Source: Pedobacter zeaxanthinifaciens
GTDB lineage: Bacteria > Bacteroidota > Bacteroidia > Sphingobacteriales > Sphingobacteriaceae
Reading direction: 5' to 3'
DNA length: 64,000 nucleotides
Assembly (NCBI RefSeq): GCF_003313335.1
Contig: NZ_QMHP01000004.1
Location: 121,826-185,825 of the forward strand
Made by a program: the position numbers and the translations under genes. Every line of letters begins with the position of its first letter. The first letter of the stretch is position 1. The notes below the pieces were generated by a model. That model saw nothing but the letters and a program-made list of their open reading frames with translations, was not told where the DNA came from and ran no database searches. This document shows, piece by piece, positions 34,065-41,889 of this stretch.

Positions 34065-34990
34065 GCAAAAAGATTTTAATAGTAGATGATCTACATCCAA
34101 TTTTTAAGGAAAAAGCTGAAGCATTGGGTTATCATGTTGATGATAGGCCTTTAATTACTAGAGCCGAAACTTTAGCCGTGGTGAAGGATTATGATGGCAT
34201 TGCGGTACGCACTAAATTTAGAATAGATCAGGAACTTTTTGATGTTGCTCCAAAACTACAGTTTGTGGCCAGGGCAGGAGCCGGTTTGGATAACATCGAT
34301 GTTGACATTGCTAAACAAAAAGGTATTGCTCTTTTAGCCGCTAACGAAGGCAATATGGATGCTGTTGGTGAGCATGCAGTTGGCTTATTGTTGGCGTTGA
34401 TGAATAACTTTCGCAAAGCCGATCTAGAAATTAGAAATGGTGTTTGGGATAGAGAAGGTAACCGCGGTTATGAGTTGAAAGGCAAAACGGTTGGCATTAT
34501 TGGCTATGGTTTTATGGGGCGAAGTTTTGCCCGTAAGCTAGCTGGTTTTGGGGTTAATATAATTGCTTACGATAAATACAAAACAGGCTTTAGCGATGAG
34601 TTTGCCCGTGAGGTAAGCATGGAGGAAATTGTAAAACAAAGTGATGTGTTGAGTTTGCATATTCCGTTAACCAATGAAACTAAGCAAATGGTTGATGATG
34701 AATATTTCTTCCATTTTAAAAAGCCCATTTTCTTCATTAACACGGCTCGTGGTGAAATTGTAAATACGCAGGCGGTGCTGAATAACCTTAGCAATGGCAA
34801 AATTTTAGGTGCTGGATTAGATGTGCTAGAGAAGGAAAAATTTCCAACTTTGGCCGAACAAGGTTGGTATGAAGCACTGAAAACCAATGAGAAAGTGATT
34901 TTAACGCCGCACATTGCCGGTTGGACTTTCGATTCGTACCGCAAAATTTCTGAGGTTTTAGCAGAGAAATTGGCTGAAATAAGCGGATAA
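34061..34990 (+). CDS. D-2-hydroxyacid dehydrogenase, phosphoglycerate dehydrogenase-like
   Basis: A 309-residue NAD-dependent dehydrogenase. The Rossmann loop is V-G-I-I-G-Y-G-F-M-G. The catalytic Arg is in N-T-A-R-G-E, the Glu in G-L-D-V-L-E-K-E and the His in T-P-H-I-A-G-W. It lacks the ACT domain of full SerA, so the substrate could be 3-phosphoglycerate or another 2-hydroxyacid. It overlaps the preceding peptidase gene by four bases. Confidence 0.9.
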   Translation: MSKKILIVDDLHPIFKEKAEALGYHVDDRPLITRAETLAVVKDYDGIAVRTKFRIDQELFDVAPKLQFVARAGAGLDNIDVDIAKQKGIALLAANEGNMDAVGEHAVGLLLALMNNFRKADLEIRNGVWDREGNRGYELKGKTVGIIGYGFMGRSFARKLAGFGVNIIAYDKYKTGFSDEFAREVSMEEIVKQSDVLSLHIPLTNETKQMVDDEYFFHFKKPIFFINTARGEIVNTQAVLNNLSNGKILGAGLDVLEKEKFPTLAEQGWYEALKTNEKVILTPHIAGWTFDSYRKISEVLAEKLAEISG

Positions 34991-35083
34991 TTTTCTAAAT
35001 TGCTGCTATAAACAAAACAATTTAAGGCTTGATATAGATGAGGACGACGTTTCGAATCTCATATCTCAATACGCAAATCTATT

Positions 35084-35560
35084 ATGGCAAAGCAGCATAT
35101 TTACGAAACCAATTTATCTTGGATTGGCAATAAAGGGTCAGGTACGATGGACTACCGTTCGTACGATAGAGATTTTGTGGTGGAGATTGATGGTAAGAAG
35201 CCAATACACGGTTCATCTGATTCTATTTTCTTAGGCGACAAATCCATGTATAACCCTGAAGACTTGATGTTATCTTCGGTATCTTCCTGCCACATGTTAT
35301 GGTATTTGCACTTGTGCTCTAAAAATGGCATCGTAGTAATTGAATACAAAGACAGGGCCAAAGGCACCATGACCGAAAATCCCGATGGCAGTGGTAAATT
35401 TACAGAGATTTTATTGCGTCCTGAGGTGGTAATTTCCAGACCGGAAGATATATCATGGGCAAACTCGCTTCATGAAGAAGCTAACAGGATGTGTTTCATA
35501 GCAAGCTCGTTGAACTTTCCAGTAAAGCATAAAGTTACTTGTACAGCTATTGGTGGATAA
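35084..35560 (+). CDS. OsmC/Ohr-family peroxiredoxin-like protein
   Basis: This 158-residue protein belongs to the OsmC family of thiol peroxidases that reduce organic hydroperoxides. Two conserved cysteines are visible, in S-S-V-S-S-C-H-M-L and E-A-N-R-M-C-F-I-A-S-S. P-E-D-L-M-L-S is the family's helix start. Likely cytoplasmic. Confidence 0.93.
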   Translation: MAKQHIYETNLSWIGNKGSGTMDYRSYDRDFVVEIDGKKPIHGSSDSIFLGDKSMYNPEDLMLSSVSSCHMLWYLHLCSKNGIVVIEYKDRAKGTMTENPDGSGKFTEILLRPEVVISRPEDISWANSLHEEANRMCFIASSLNFPVKHKVTCTAIGG

Positions 35561-35562
35561 AG

Positions 35563-35607
35563 CCCCCTCTCTGCCTTCGGCATCTCTCCCCCTGAGTGGA
35601 GAGAGGA
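35563..35607. repeat. CTCTCTCC-type palindrome, single copy
   Basis: CCTCTCTGCCTTCGGCATCT followed by CTCCCC and GGAGAGAGG contains a TGCC-TTCG-GGCA-like mini hairpin and an outer CTCTC/GAGAG stem. It belongs to the same dispersed family as the sites at 24695 and 52659. Confidence 0.6.
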
Positions 35608-35664
35608 GCGCAGTACGTGTTTAAGTGCGAAAGTTAACGGTCAGCTCCTGATGGACTTATTAAC

Positions 35665-36164
35665 GCTCTTCGCAATTTGAAATTGCGAAGTCCTATCAGC
35701 GGATTTTTAACCCGCAAATATCCAAATTTCACTAATTGGGCCTTTCTAATTTTTCATGTATAGAAAGTGTGACTTCTTAGCGTACTTTGCGAATACTTCA
35801 CAAAACTTTGCGTTAAAATAGGATTAACCGCAGAGGTAGCGAAAATTACGCAAGGTTCGCAAAGCTATACTGGGATCAAATATATTTGTTAATTGGAGAA
35901 GCTAAAAACGATATGCTCTTCGCAATTTGAAATGGCGAATTCCTATCAGCGGATTTTAACCCGCAAATATCCAAATTTCACTAATTGGGCCTTTCTAATT
36001 TTCATATATAGAAAGTGTGACTTCTTGGCGTACTTTGCGAATACTTCAAAAAACTTTGCGTTAAAAGTGAGATTAACCGCAGAGGGTAGCGAGAATTACG
36101 CAAAGTTCGCAAAGCTATACTGGGAGCAAATACATTTTTTAATTGGAGAAGCTATAAACACAGC
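35665..36164. repeat. Tandem duplication of a 250-bp unit
   Basis: Copy 1 (35665-35914) and copy 2 (35915-36164) are nearly identical. Each starts with a palindrome (10-bp stem 35668-35677 with 35681-35690 in copy 1; broken by substitutions in copy 2), followed by CCTATCAGCGGATTTT. Each ends in a stretch of CGCAAAG-type words. The opening palindrome is the same family as 22294-22316, with compensatory base changes. Confidence 0.85.
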
Positions 36165-36239
36165 GCTTGCTTTCCCAAAAAATATGATTTCAAGTTTCGG
36201 TGATATACCTCTAAATAGAACTAAAATTTAACCGCTTTA

Positions 36240-36271
36240 TTTGCTTTTTTGATTTAAGGCTTATATCTTCG
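36240..36271 (+). promoter_or_regulatory. Promoter of greA
   Basis: TTTG (36240-36243), a 20-base spacer and TATCTTCG (36264-36271) fit the Bacteroidota consensus with one mismatch. Transcription would start near 36278, immediately before the hairpin at 36284. Confidence 0.65.
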
Positions 36272-36283
36272 TTTTTAACAGCG

Positions 36284-36330
36284 CAAGACTATGTAGGTTT
36301 AACAACCCGTGTAGTCTTGTTTGTTTTTTA
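36284..36330 (+). terminator. Terminator-like hairpin in the greA leader
   Basis: An 8-bp stem CAAGACTA (36284-36291) with TAGTCTTG (36312-36319), an inner GGTT/AACC pairing, and a following TTTGTTTTTT make an intrinsic terminator between the promoter and the start codon of greA (36357). Transcripts stopping here would be about 45-50 nt. Confidence 0.7.
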
Positions 36331-36356
36331 TAGGATTAAAGAAAAGAAATAGCGCT

Positions 36357-36830
36357 ATGGCAGAAATTACCTATTACACTAAAGAAGGGTTAGATAAACT
36401 TAAAGAAGAATTACATCAGTTAAAGACTGAAGGTAGGGCGGCAATTGCAAAAGCGATAGCTGAGGCCAGGGATAAGGGCGATTTATCGGAAAATGCAGAG
36501 TATGATGCAGCTAAGGAAGCTCAAGGATTGCATGAAGCGAAAATTGCAAAATTGGAAACAGTTTTGGCTAATTCTAGACTGTTAGATGAATCGAAATTAG
36601 ACTTGTCGAAGGTTTTGGCACTTTCGATTGTTAAAATAAAAAACGTTAAAAACGGTGCTACGATGACTTACCAGTTGGTAGCAGAAAGTGAAGCTGATTT
36701 AAAGTCAGGAAAAATCTCTGTTAAATCACCGATTGCTCAAGGTTTGTTGGGTAAATCTGTTGGTGATAAAACGGAAATTCAAGTGCCGGCTGGCAAAATT
36801 GAGTTCGAAATTCTGGAAATCTCTAGATAA
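36357..36830 (+). CDS. greA: Transcription elongation factor GreA
   Basis: This 157-residue factor rescues backtracked RNA polymerase by stimulating transcript cleavage. I start at ATG 36357 (M-A-E-I-T-Y-Y-T), because the longer frame from 36321 begins inside the terminator T tract. The N-terminal coiled coil carries the catalytic acidic tip at about residues 38-45 (D-L-S-E-N-A-E-Y-D-A-A). The C-terminal FKBP-like domain ends in S-P-I-A-Q-G-L-L-G-K and the usual G-D-K-T-E-I-Q-V-P-A-G. Length is typical. Confidence 0.96.
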   Translation: MAEITYYTKEGLDKLKEELHQLKTEGRAAIAKAIAEARDKGDLSENAEYDAAKEAQGLHEAKIAKLETVLANSRLLDESKLDLSKVLALSIVKIKNVKNGATMTYQLVAESEADLKSGKISVKSPIAQGLLGKSVGDKTEIQVPAGKIEFEILEISR

Positions 36831-36846
36831 TTACGTTATATGTAAT

Positions 36847-36893
36847 AAGTAATACGTTTTACGTTTGCATGGTCTACGTATAACGTATTACTT
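36847..36893. repeat. Inverted repeat in the greA-HIT spacer
   Basis: A perfect 12-bp inverted repeat AAGTAATACGTT (36847-36858) and AACGTATTACTT (36882-36893) with further TACGT words between. No T tract follows, so it is unlikely to be a strong terminator. Confidence 0.6.
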
Positions 36894-36911
36894 AAAACTA
36901 AAAACCATTTT

Positions 36912-37310
36912 ATGGCAAGCATTTTCTCAAAAATAGTAGCGGGTGATATTCCTGCGCACAAAGTTGCTGAAACAGCAGATTATTTAGCTTTTCTGGATAT
37001 TAGTCCGCTGGTTTATGGACATGTTTTAGTAATCCCTAAAAAAGAAGTGGATTACATTTTTGATTTGGATGATGATTTATACCAAGGCTTAATGTTGTTT
37101 GCCAAAAAGGTTGCCGAAGGAATTAAAAAAGCATTTCCTTGCGATAGAGTAGGAGTTGCTGTAATTGGATTGGAGGTTCCACATGCTCATGTACACCTGA
37201 TTCCAATTAATACGATGAACGATATGAACTTCGCTAATCCAAAGCTAAAACTGAGCCAGGAAGAGTTAGCGGAGGTGGCTGCTAAAATAAAAGGAACTTT
37301 AAACTCCTAA
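36912..37310 (+). CDS. HIT-family nucleotide-binding protein
   Basis: This 132-residue histidine-triad protein has the catalytic motif P-H-A-H-V-H-L at about residues 92-98 and the upstream H-V-L-V-I-P-K-K. Family members hydrolyse nucleoside phosphoramidates or dinucleotides; the substrate here is unknown. It probably shares a transcript with greA, 81 bp upstream. Its last 12 bp overlap the convergent higA gene. Confidence 0.94.
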   Translation: MASIFSKIVAGDIPAHKVAETADYLAFLDISPLVYGHVLVIPKKEVDYIFDLDDDLYQGLMLFAKKVAEGIKKAFPCDRVGVAVIGLEVPHAHVHLIPINTMNDMNFANPKLKLSQEELAEVAAKIKGTLNS

Positions 37311-37667
37311 CACAATATTAGCGTCAATATTTAGCTTTTTGCTTATCTCTCTGGCTTTCTTTAATGTTGGTTCACTTTTGCCAGATAAATATTCACTAAC
37401 TCTGGAAGGGCTTATATTCAAAAGCTTTGATAGTTTTTCTTGCGTTAAACCCATTTCAAACATTCTTAAGTTAATTACTTCAGCAAGTGTGGGTTGCTTA
37501 ACTTCGTGATGGATTTGCTCATATTCATAAACCAAATCAGATAGTAAGTCAAGCTCAATGAAGTTTTTATCATCCTCAGGAGTGTCATTACCTACTACTT
37601 TTAATAGCTCTTCTATTCTTTGACAAGTAGCTGAATATTGCTTTTCTGTTTGAATTCCTTTTCCCAT
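37299..37667 (-). CDS. higA: HigA-type antitoxin, XRE-family
   Basis: This 122-residue antitoxin is the partner of the toxin encoded just upstream. The C-terminal half (about 58-117) is a Cro/C1-type helix-turn-helix, with L-T-Q-E-K-L-S-K-L-L and P-S-R-V-S-E-Y-L-S-G-K as the recognition region. The N-terminal half is an acidic helical region that may wrap the toxin. It lies 3 bp after higB. Its 3' end overlaps the convergent HIT gene by 12 bp. Confidence 0.88.
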   Translation of the reverse strand: MGKGIQTEKQYSATCQRIEELLKVVGNDTPEDDKNFIELDLLSDLVYEYEQIHHEVKQPTLAEVINLRMFEMGLTQEKLSKLLNISPSRVSEYLSGKSEPTLKKAREISKKLNIDANIVLGV

Positions 37668-37670
37668 ATC

Positions 37671-37967
37671 TCAAATAATTGAACAATCTTTTATTTTATC
37701 GTATTGCGAATGTGTCCCAATAAATCTGATGTAAACTTTTCTTGAAGCGAAAATTATAATAGCAATCAGTCTGTATTCATTCCCTCTGATGTTAAATACA
37801 AATCGACTATTCCCAACGCCATCGACACTTCCAAAGGTATTTTTCATGTCAGCGAAACAAGTCCAGTTACTTTTTTCAGTTTTTTTATACCAATCTCTCA
37901 ATGCTATATCAGCGTCTGGGTGCACTTTTATAAATTCGCTTATCCTCGCAAATGTTACTATTCTCAT
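37671..37967 (-). CDS. higB: HigB-type mRNA interferase toxin
   Basis: I start at ATG 37967 (M-R-I-V-T-F-A-R-I), which matches the usual opening of the HigB family; an upstream in-frame Met at 37985 would add six residues. The resulting 98-residue RelE-fold protein shows H-P-D-A-D-I-A-L-R-D-W-Y, W-x-x-x-x-D-M-K-N-T-F and the C-terminal I-R-F-I-G-T-H-S-Q-Y-D-K-I typical of ribosome-dependent HigB toxins. Toxin-first order is characteristic of higBA. Confidence 0.9.
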   Translation of the reverse strand: MRIVTFARISEFIKVHPDADIALRDWYKKTEKSNWTCFADMKNTFGSVDGVGNSRFVFNIRGNEYRLIAIIIFASRKVYIRFIGTHSQYDKIKDCSII

Positions 37968-37980
37968 GTCAGATAGATTG

Positions 37981-38004
37981 AACAAATATATAAAATATTT
38001 TGTT
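37981..38004 (-). promoter_or_regulatory. Promoter and possible operator of higBA
   Basis: On the - strand TATATTTG (37990-37983) matches the -7 consensus, 15 bp before the toxin start. It lies within an imperfect palindrome (AACAAATAT with ATATTTTGTT, 37981-38004) that could be a HigA operator. Confidence 0.45.
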
Positions 38005-38059
38005 AAACGGAATATTATTCTATTTTTTGAAATTTTTGTTTGCTGGTTTTCAATACTTT

Positions 38060-38386
38060 TTACTTCAGCTTCTCGTTATTCTTATGTCTTTCCGCATCGC
38101 GGATGGATTTTTTTTCCAAATTCTTCGCCAAAGCCTCTTCTAGGTTGATTCCTGTTTGATTGGCTAAACACATCAATACAAAAAGTACATCAGCCATTTC
38201 ATCTGCTAAATTTACTTCTTCGTCACTTTTTTTGAAAGATTGTTCGCCGTATTGACGGGCCATGACGCGGGCTACTTCGCCAACTTCCTCCATTAAGATA
38301 GCGGTGTTGGTGAGTTCATTGAAATAACGAATTCCAGTAGTATTGATCCAACGATCTATAATTTGTTGTGCTTCGGTAATGGTCAT
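38060..38386 (-). CDS. MazG-like nucleotide pyrophosphohydrolase
   Basis: This 108-residue all-helical protein shows the metal-binding pattern E-E-V-G-E-V-A-R followed by D-E-M-A-D-V of the MazG/dUTPase-like NTP pyrophosphatases. It is a single-domain form, about half of full MazG. Likely role: removal of non-canonical or excess NTPs. It follows dtd at 152 bp. Confidence 0.88.
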   Translation of the reverse strand: MTITEAQQIIDRWINTTGIRYFNELTNTAILMEEVGEVARVMARQYGEQSFKKSDEEVNLADEMADVLFVLMCLANQTGINLEEALAKNLEKKSIRDAERHKNNEKLK

Positions 38387-38538
38387 TTTTGAATGATGAA
38401 ATGAGTGAATGATGAAATAATTGGCTGATGAGATGATAAGATAATTGAATGAAGAAGCGTCATCGGCTGTTCTAAGGTGTCTTAAGTGGTATGATACAAT
38501 TCCTGCTCAATTATTTATGCAAAGCGGTTTAAAATAGT

Positions 38539-38991
38539 TTACTCCTTATTCTTGGTATCCATTAAAATAGTTACCGGTCCGTCATTTAGCAAGCTAATTT
38601 TCATATCTGCTCCAAAAATTCCGCATTGCACTTCTTTGCCTATCAGGTTGCTCAGTTGCTTTTTCATCTCCTCGTAAAGCGGAATAGCCTTTTCTGGTCG
38701 GGCTGCTCTAGTAAAACCTGGTCGGTTACCTTTTTTAGTTGCTGCAAATAAGGTAAACTGACTAATGAGCAAAATATTGCCGTCAATATCAGCGAGTGAT
38801 TTATTCATCAATCCGTTTTCATCTCCAAATACACGCATGTTAGCAATTTTTTGTGCCAGCCATTCCAAATCCTCTTGGTTGTCGGCATCTTCAATACCTA
38901 ATAAAACCAAAAAGCCATTAGTAATTTGGCCAGTAATTTCCCCTTCAACTTTGCAGCTAGCCTCTGTTACACGTTGTATTACAGCTCTCAT
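38539..38991 (-). CDS. dtd: D-aminoacyl-tRNA deacylase
   Basis: This 150-residue enzyme hydrolyses D-aminoacyl-tRNA and glycyl-tRNA-Ala. The family motifs S-Q-F-T-L-F-A and N-D-G-P-V-T are intact, and the start M-R-A-V-I-Q-R-V is canonical. It lies 27 bp after a sugar kinase gene on the same strand. Confidence 0.96.
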   Translation of the reverse strand: MRAVIQRVTEASCKVEGEITGQITNGFLVLLGIEDADNQEDLEWLAQKIANMRVFGDENGLMNKSLADIDGNILLISQFTLFAATKKGNRPGFTRAARPEKAIPLYEEMKKQLSNLIGKEVQCGIFGADMKISLLNDGPVTILMDTKNKE

Positions 38992-39018
38992 GTTAATTTG
39001 TGAGTTTAGATTTTAGAA

Positions 39019-39906
39019 TTACGATTTAGCCCACACCTCATCAATATCGTATTGAGGGCAGGCACCTTTTTGCGAAGTTACAAAGCCGGCCAATTTTGAG
39101 GCAAAATGAAGAGAACGCTCCAATTCCTCGCCCATTAATTTCCTACTTAAAAAAGCAGCCAAGAAACTATCTCCACTGCCAACCGTATCTACTACTTTTA
39201 CCTTTTCAGCATCATAGTTGAGCATTTGCGTATGGTCGTAGTAAGTTCCCCCTTCAGCGCCTTTGGTAATCAAAATTTCGGCAATATCAAATTGTTCCAT
39301 CAACGAAAGTACGATATCTTTTTCGGTACCATGAGTTGTGAACCACTCTCCTAAAATCACAATTTCATTTTCGTTCAACTTTAGCAAATTGGCTTTATCA
39401 AGTAACTGCTCAATGATAGCTTGTTTATAATGCGGCTTCCTCAGGTTAACATCGAAAACGTTAAAATTCGATTCCTCCAACAATCCTAACAAGGTATTTT
39501 TGCTTACCTCATTCCTGGCCGATAAGCTCCCGAATATAAAAGCATCGGCAGCTGCTGGCTTTATATTTTTATCGCTTGTTATAAAGTCCCAAGCCACAGG
39601 ATAGCTGATGGTGTAAAACATTTCGTTGTTTGCTTTTTCCTCGGCTATTACTTCGCTGGTAGCGTGTTTCGCGTCGGTTTGTATGTTAGCCGTGGGGATA
39701 CCTATTGATGAAACGAATGACAGCAGTTCTTCGCCCGCTACATCGGCTCCAACGCTGCTAATTAGCGAAGCATCAATCCCAAGCTTACGTAAGTGATAGG
39801 CAACATTCATAGGTGCGCCGCCCGCCAGGCGTCCAGTAGGTAAATTATCCCACAAAACCTCGCCATAGCAAATGGCACTTTTAGTTGTAAAAGCGTTATG
39901 CTTCAT
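39019..39906 (-). CDS. PfkB-family carbohydrate kinase, fructokinase-like
   Basis: This 295-residue ribokinase-fold enzyme has the G-G-A-P-M-N-V-A-Y substrate segment and the C-terminal D-T-V-G-S-G-D-S-F motif with catalytic Asp and anion hole. The short form and A-P-M-N-V are typical of fructokinases; the exact sugar is not certain. It follows the SirB1-type gene by 5 bp. Confidence 0.9.
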   Translation of the reverse strand: MKHNAFTTKSAICYGEVLWDNLPTGRLAGGAPMNVAYHLRKLGIDASLISSVGADVAGEELLSFVSSIGIPTANIQTDAKHATSEVIAEEKANNEMFYTISYPVAWDFITSDKNIKPAAADAFIFGSLSARNEVSKNTLLGLLEESNFNVFDVNLRKPHYKQAIIEQLLDKANLLKLNENEIVILGEWFTTHGTEKDIVLSLMEQFDIAEILITKGAEGGTYYDHTQMLNYDAEKVKVVDTVGSGDSFLAAFLSRKLMGEELERSLHFASKLAGFVTSQKGACPQYDIDEVWAKS

Positions 39907-39911
39907 TAAGT

Positions 39912-40769
39912 TTAGTCTGTTAATATTTCCTGCAGTTCTTTTAGCTCCTCTACTTTTTCGGCGGCGCCTAAATTTTCATAGGCCGATACCAAATTTCTGA
40001 TAATGCGCCTTACGATTTCCGCATTGCTGCAAGGCGAGTAAAAACCAGGTTGAGGTTCCAAATTCAGCTGCCTTAAAAACTGATCAACATCGTGTTTTCC
40101 AAAAATAGCTCCTTTGTTAAACGCATTGATATAGAAAAGTACCGCTTGCTCGCGGTCAGGATTACTCTCGTCAATATAGCCCAAAATAAAATGCTGTGGC
40201 AAATTAACGCCGTATACAGGAATATCCAATTTTTGTGCAATGGTGGAGTAAATGATGGCCAAGGAAATTTGGTTGCCCTTTTTACTGTCCATCACTTGGT
40301 TTAAATACGAATTTTGTGGGTCGTGGTGGTTTTTAGTGTTACCGCTAAAACCGTATTGGTTGTAAAATACATGGTTAATCAGCTTAATTTTTTCTATCGA
40401 GCTCATTTCATACTGCAAGCCAACCCATATATCCCGTTTAATATCCTCAATTTGATTAATAATGGCCTGCTCATCCAAATCCGGATATTGGTAACGATTC
40501 ACAATAAGCGCTCCCTGCAGCAAGTCAAAAGCACCGCTTTGGTACCATAAATTCAAATCTTGTTTTACGTTGGTAAATTGTATCCGATGGATGATATTTT
40601 CAATCCGTTCATGCAGCATCGTATCCAACGATTTTTCCCACGCCGACTCCAATGAACCGATGGCATCATTTCCATACTCCAAGAGTTTTTCCTGCACATG
40701 CAAAAAAATCTCCTCATCCGGATCATCCAAAAGTTTCACTAAAGCATCTATTTCTGCAACATTATTCAT
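39912..40769 (-). CDS. SirB1/transglutaminase-like family protein
   Basis: The 285-residue protein resembles the SirB1 family, which has a transglutaminase-like fold and often a TPR-like tail. Visible are G-N-Q-I-S-L-A-I-I-Y, L-D-I-P-V-Y-G-V-N-L-P-Q-H-F-I-L-G-Y and a C-terminal helical repeat (R-R-I-I-R-N-L-V-S-A-Y-E-N-L-G). Its reaction is unknown. It is probably the first gene of a transcript with the kinase and dtd. Confidence 0.82.
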   Translation of the reverse strand: MNNVAEIDALVKLLDDPDEEIFLHVQEKLLEYGNDAIGSLESAWEKSLDTMLHERIENIIHRIQFTNVKQDLNLWYQSGAFDLLQGALIVNRYQYPDLDEQAIINQIEDIKRDIWVGLQYEMSSIEKIKLINHVFYNQYGFSGNTKNHHDPQNSYLNQVMDSKKGNQISLAIIYSTIAQKLDIPVYGVNLPQHFILGYIDESNPDREQAVLFYINAFNKGAIFGKHDVDQFLRQLNLEPQPGFYSPCSNAEIVRRIIRNLVSAYENLGAAEKVEELKELQEILTD

Positions 40770-41106
40770 GCGCTACACCTTTCTAACAATTATTGTGTTC
40801 TATATTTTTTGAAAATCAAAGCCGCTATTTCATCGCTTACAGCAGCCCCGCTTTCAGTTTCAATCTTTTTGTTAAACTCGTTTCATCCTAAAAATCGTCA
40901 AAACCTATTTCATCGCAACAAATGCTTCGACAAGCTCAGCATAACAGCTTATTTAAGGAGTTGCACAACAAAAAGTATTTACACTTCAATCGGGTTTATT
41001 TAACAAAGTAAATGCAAAAAACAAATCAACGCAATTAAGGTTTCTTCCTACACCAACTAATTTCATTGTGTTTCACTTTGTACTTTAAACTTTCTACTTT
41101 TACAAC
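40770..41106. other. Divergent intergenic region before the methyltransferase gene
   Basis: No gene is seen in these 337 bp. A stretch at 40840-40870 (AGCCCCGCTTT...CAATCTTTTTGTT) resembles one decayed half of the paired-core element. GCTTCGACAAGCTCAGCATA at 40924-40943 is a short palindrome-like sequence. TACTTTTA at 41095-41102 is a possible -7 box ending four bases before the ATG at 41107. Confidence 0.5.
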
Positions 41107-41889
41107 ATGGTTCTACAATTTTTCGCCGATTACCTCAAACATCAATTTACCGCTAAAACACGTCATGGAACCCACTCGCCGTTTGTCTATAAACTGGCCG
41201 ATGAGGTAATTTACGACTTTTCTGAAAAAAATAGCTACAAAGCCATAGAGGCGCAGCGAAAAAAACTTTTGGCTGACCAAAGGCAAATCACCGTTACTGA
41301 TTTAGGAGCTGGTTCACATCTTAATAAAAACAGAACTAAAAAGGTGGCGCAAATTGCTAAAAACGCCCTAAAATCGCCACGTTTGGCACAGTTAATCTAT
41401 CGCCTAGCGGCTAATCATAACGCTAACGATTTAATAGAATTGGGTACTTGCTTGGGCATTACAACCGCTTACTTGTCAAAGGCGGCACCACAAGCCAACA
41501 TTTTAACCATTGAGGGCTGCCCGCAAACTGCTGAAGTAGCTTACCAAAACTTTAACGAACTAGGCCTCGATAACATTGAACTGCAAGTAGGCAATTTTAA
41601 CGATGTGCTGCCAAAGGCAATTGACGAGCGCCAACAATTGGATTTTGTTTACATTGATGGCAACCATACCAAAGAAGCTACATTAAATTATTTTGAATGG
41701 TGTTTGCCAAAAATAACCGAAAACACTTTGCTAATTTTTGATGATATTTACTGGAGCGAAGGGATGAAACAAGCTTGGGAGCAAATTAAAGATCATCCAA
41801 AAGTTACGGTAACTGTAGACTTATTTTGGATAGGTTTGGTGTATTTCAAAAAAGGCCAAGCCAAAGAGCATTTCAAATTAAAATACTGA
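41107..41889 (+). CDS. Class I SAM-dependent methyltransferase
   Basis: This 260-residue protein has a helical N-terminal part (about 1-90) and a Rossmann methyltransferase domain of the Methyltransf_24 or O-methyltransferase type. Motif I is L-I-E-L-G-T-C-L-G-I-T-T, acidic strand 2 is I-L-T-I-E-G, and L-D-F-V-Y-I-D-G-N-H matches the D-x-V-F-I-D-G-x-H of that group. The substrate is unknown. Its stop codon overlaps the start of the next gene (TGATG). Confidence 0.87.
   Translation: MVLQFFADYLKHQFTAKTRHGTHSPFVYKLADEVIYDFSEKNSYKAIEAQRKKLLADQRQITVTDLGAGSHLNKNRTKKVAQIAKNALKSPRLAQLIYRLAANHNANDLIELGTCLGITTAYLSKAAPQANILTIEGCPQTAEVAYQNFNELGLDNIELQVGNFNDVLPKAIDERQQLDFVYIDGNHTKEATLNYFEWCLPKITENTLLIFDDIYWSEGMKQAWEQIKDHPKVTVTVDLFWIGLVYFKKGQAKEHFKLKY

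Larger units (their letters stand above)
35561..36239. other. Repeat-filled spacer between the OsmC and greA genes
   Basis: The region holds a CTCTCTCC-type palindrome (35563-35607), then a 250-bp unit in two tandem copies (35665-36164). A frame of 112 codons inside (35893-36231) runs through the repeat and is not considered a gene. Confidence 0.8.

Noticed and set aside
35893..36231. A 112-codon open frame between the OsmC and greA genes
   Set aside because: It runs through the second copy of the 250-bp repeat and the spacer, with odd composition and no recognisable domain; the corresponding frame is not kept in the first copy.
36321..36356. An upstream start for greA
   Set aside because: It would begin in the T tract of the leader hairpin; GreA proteins start at the M-A-E-I-T-Y site.
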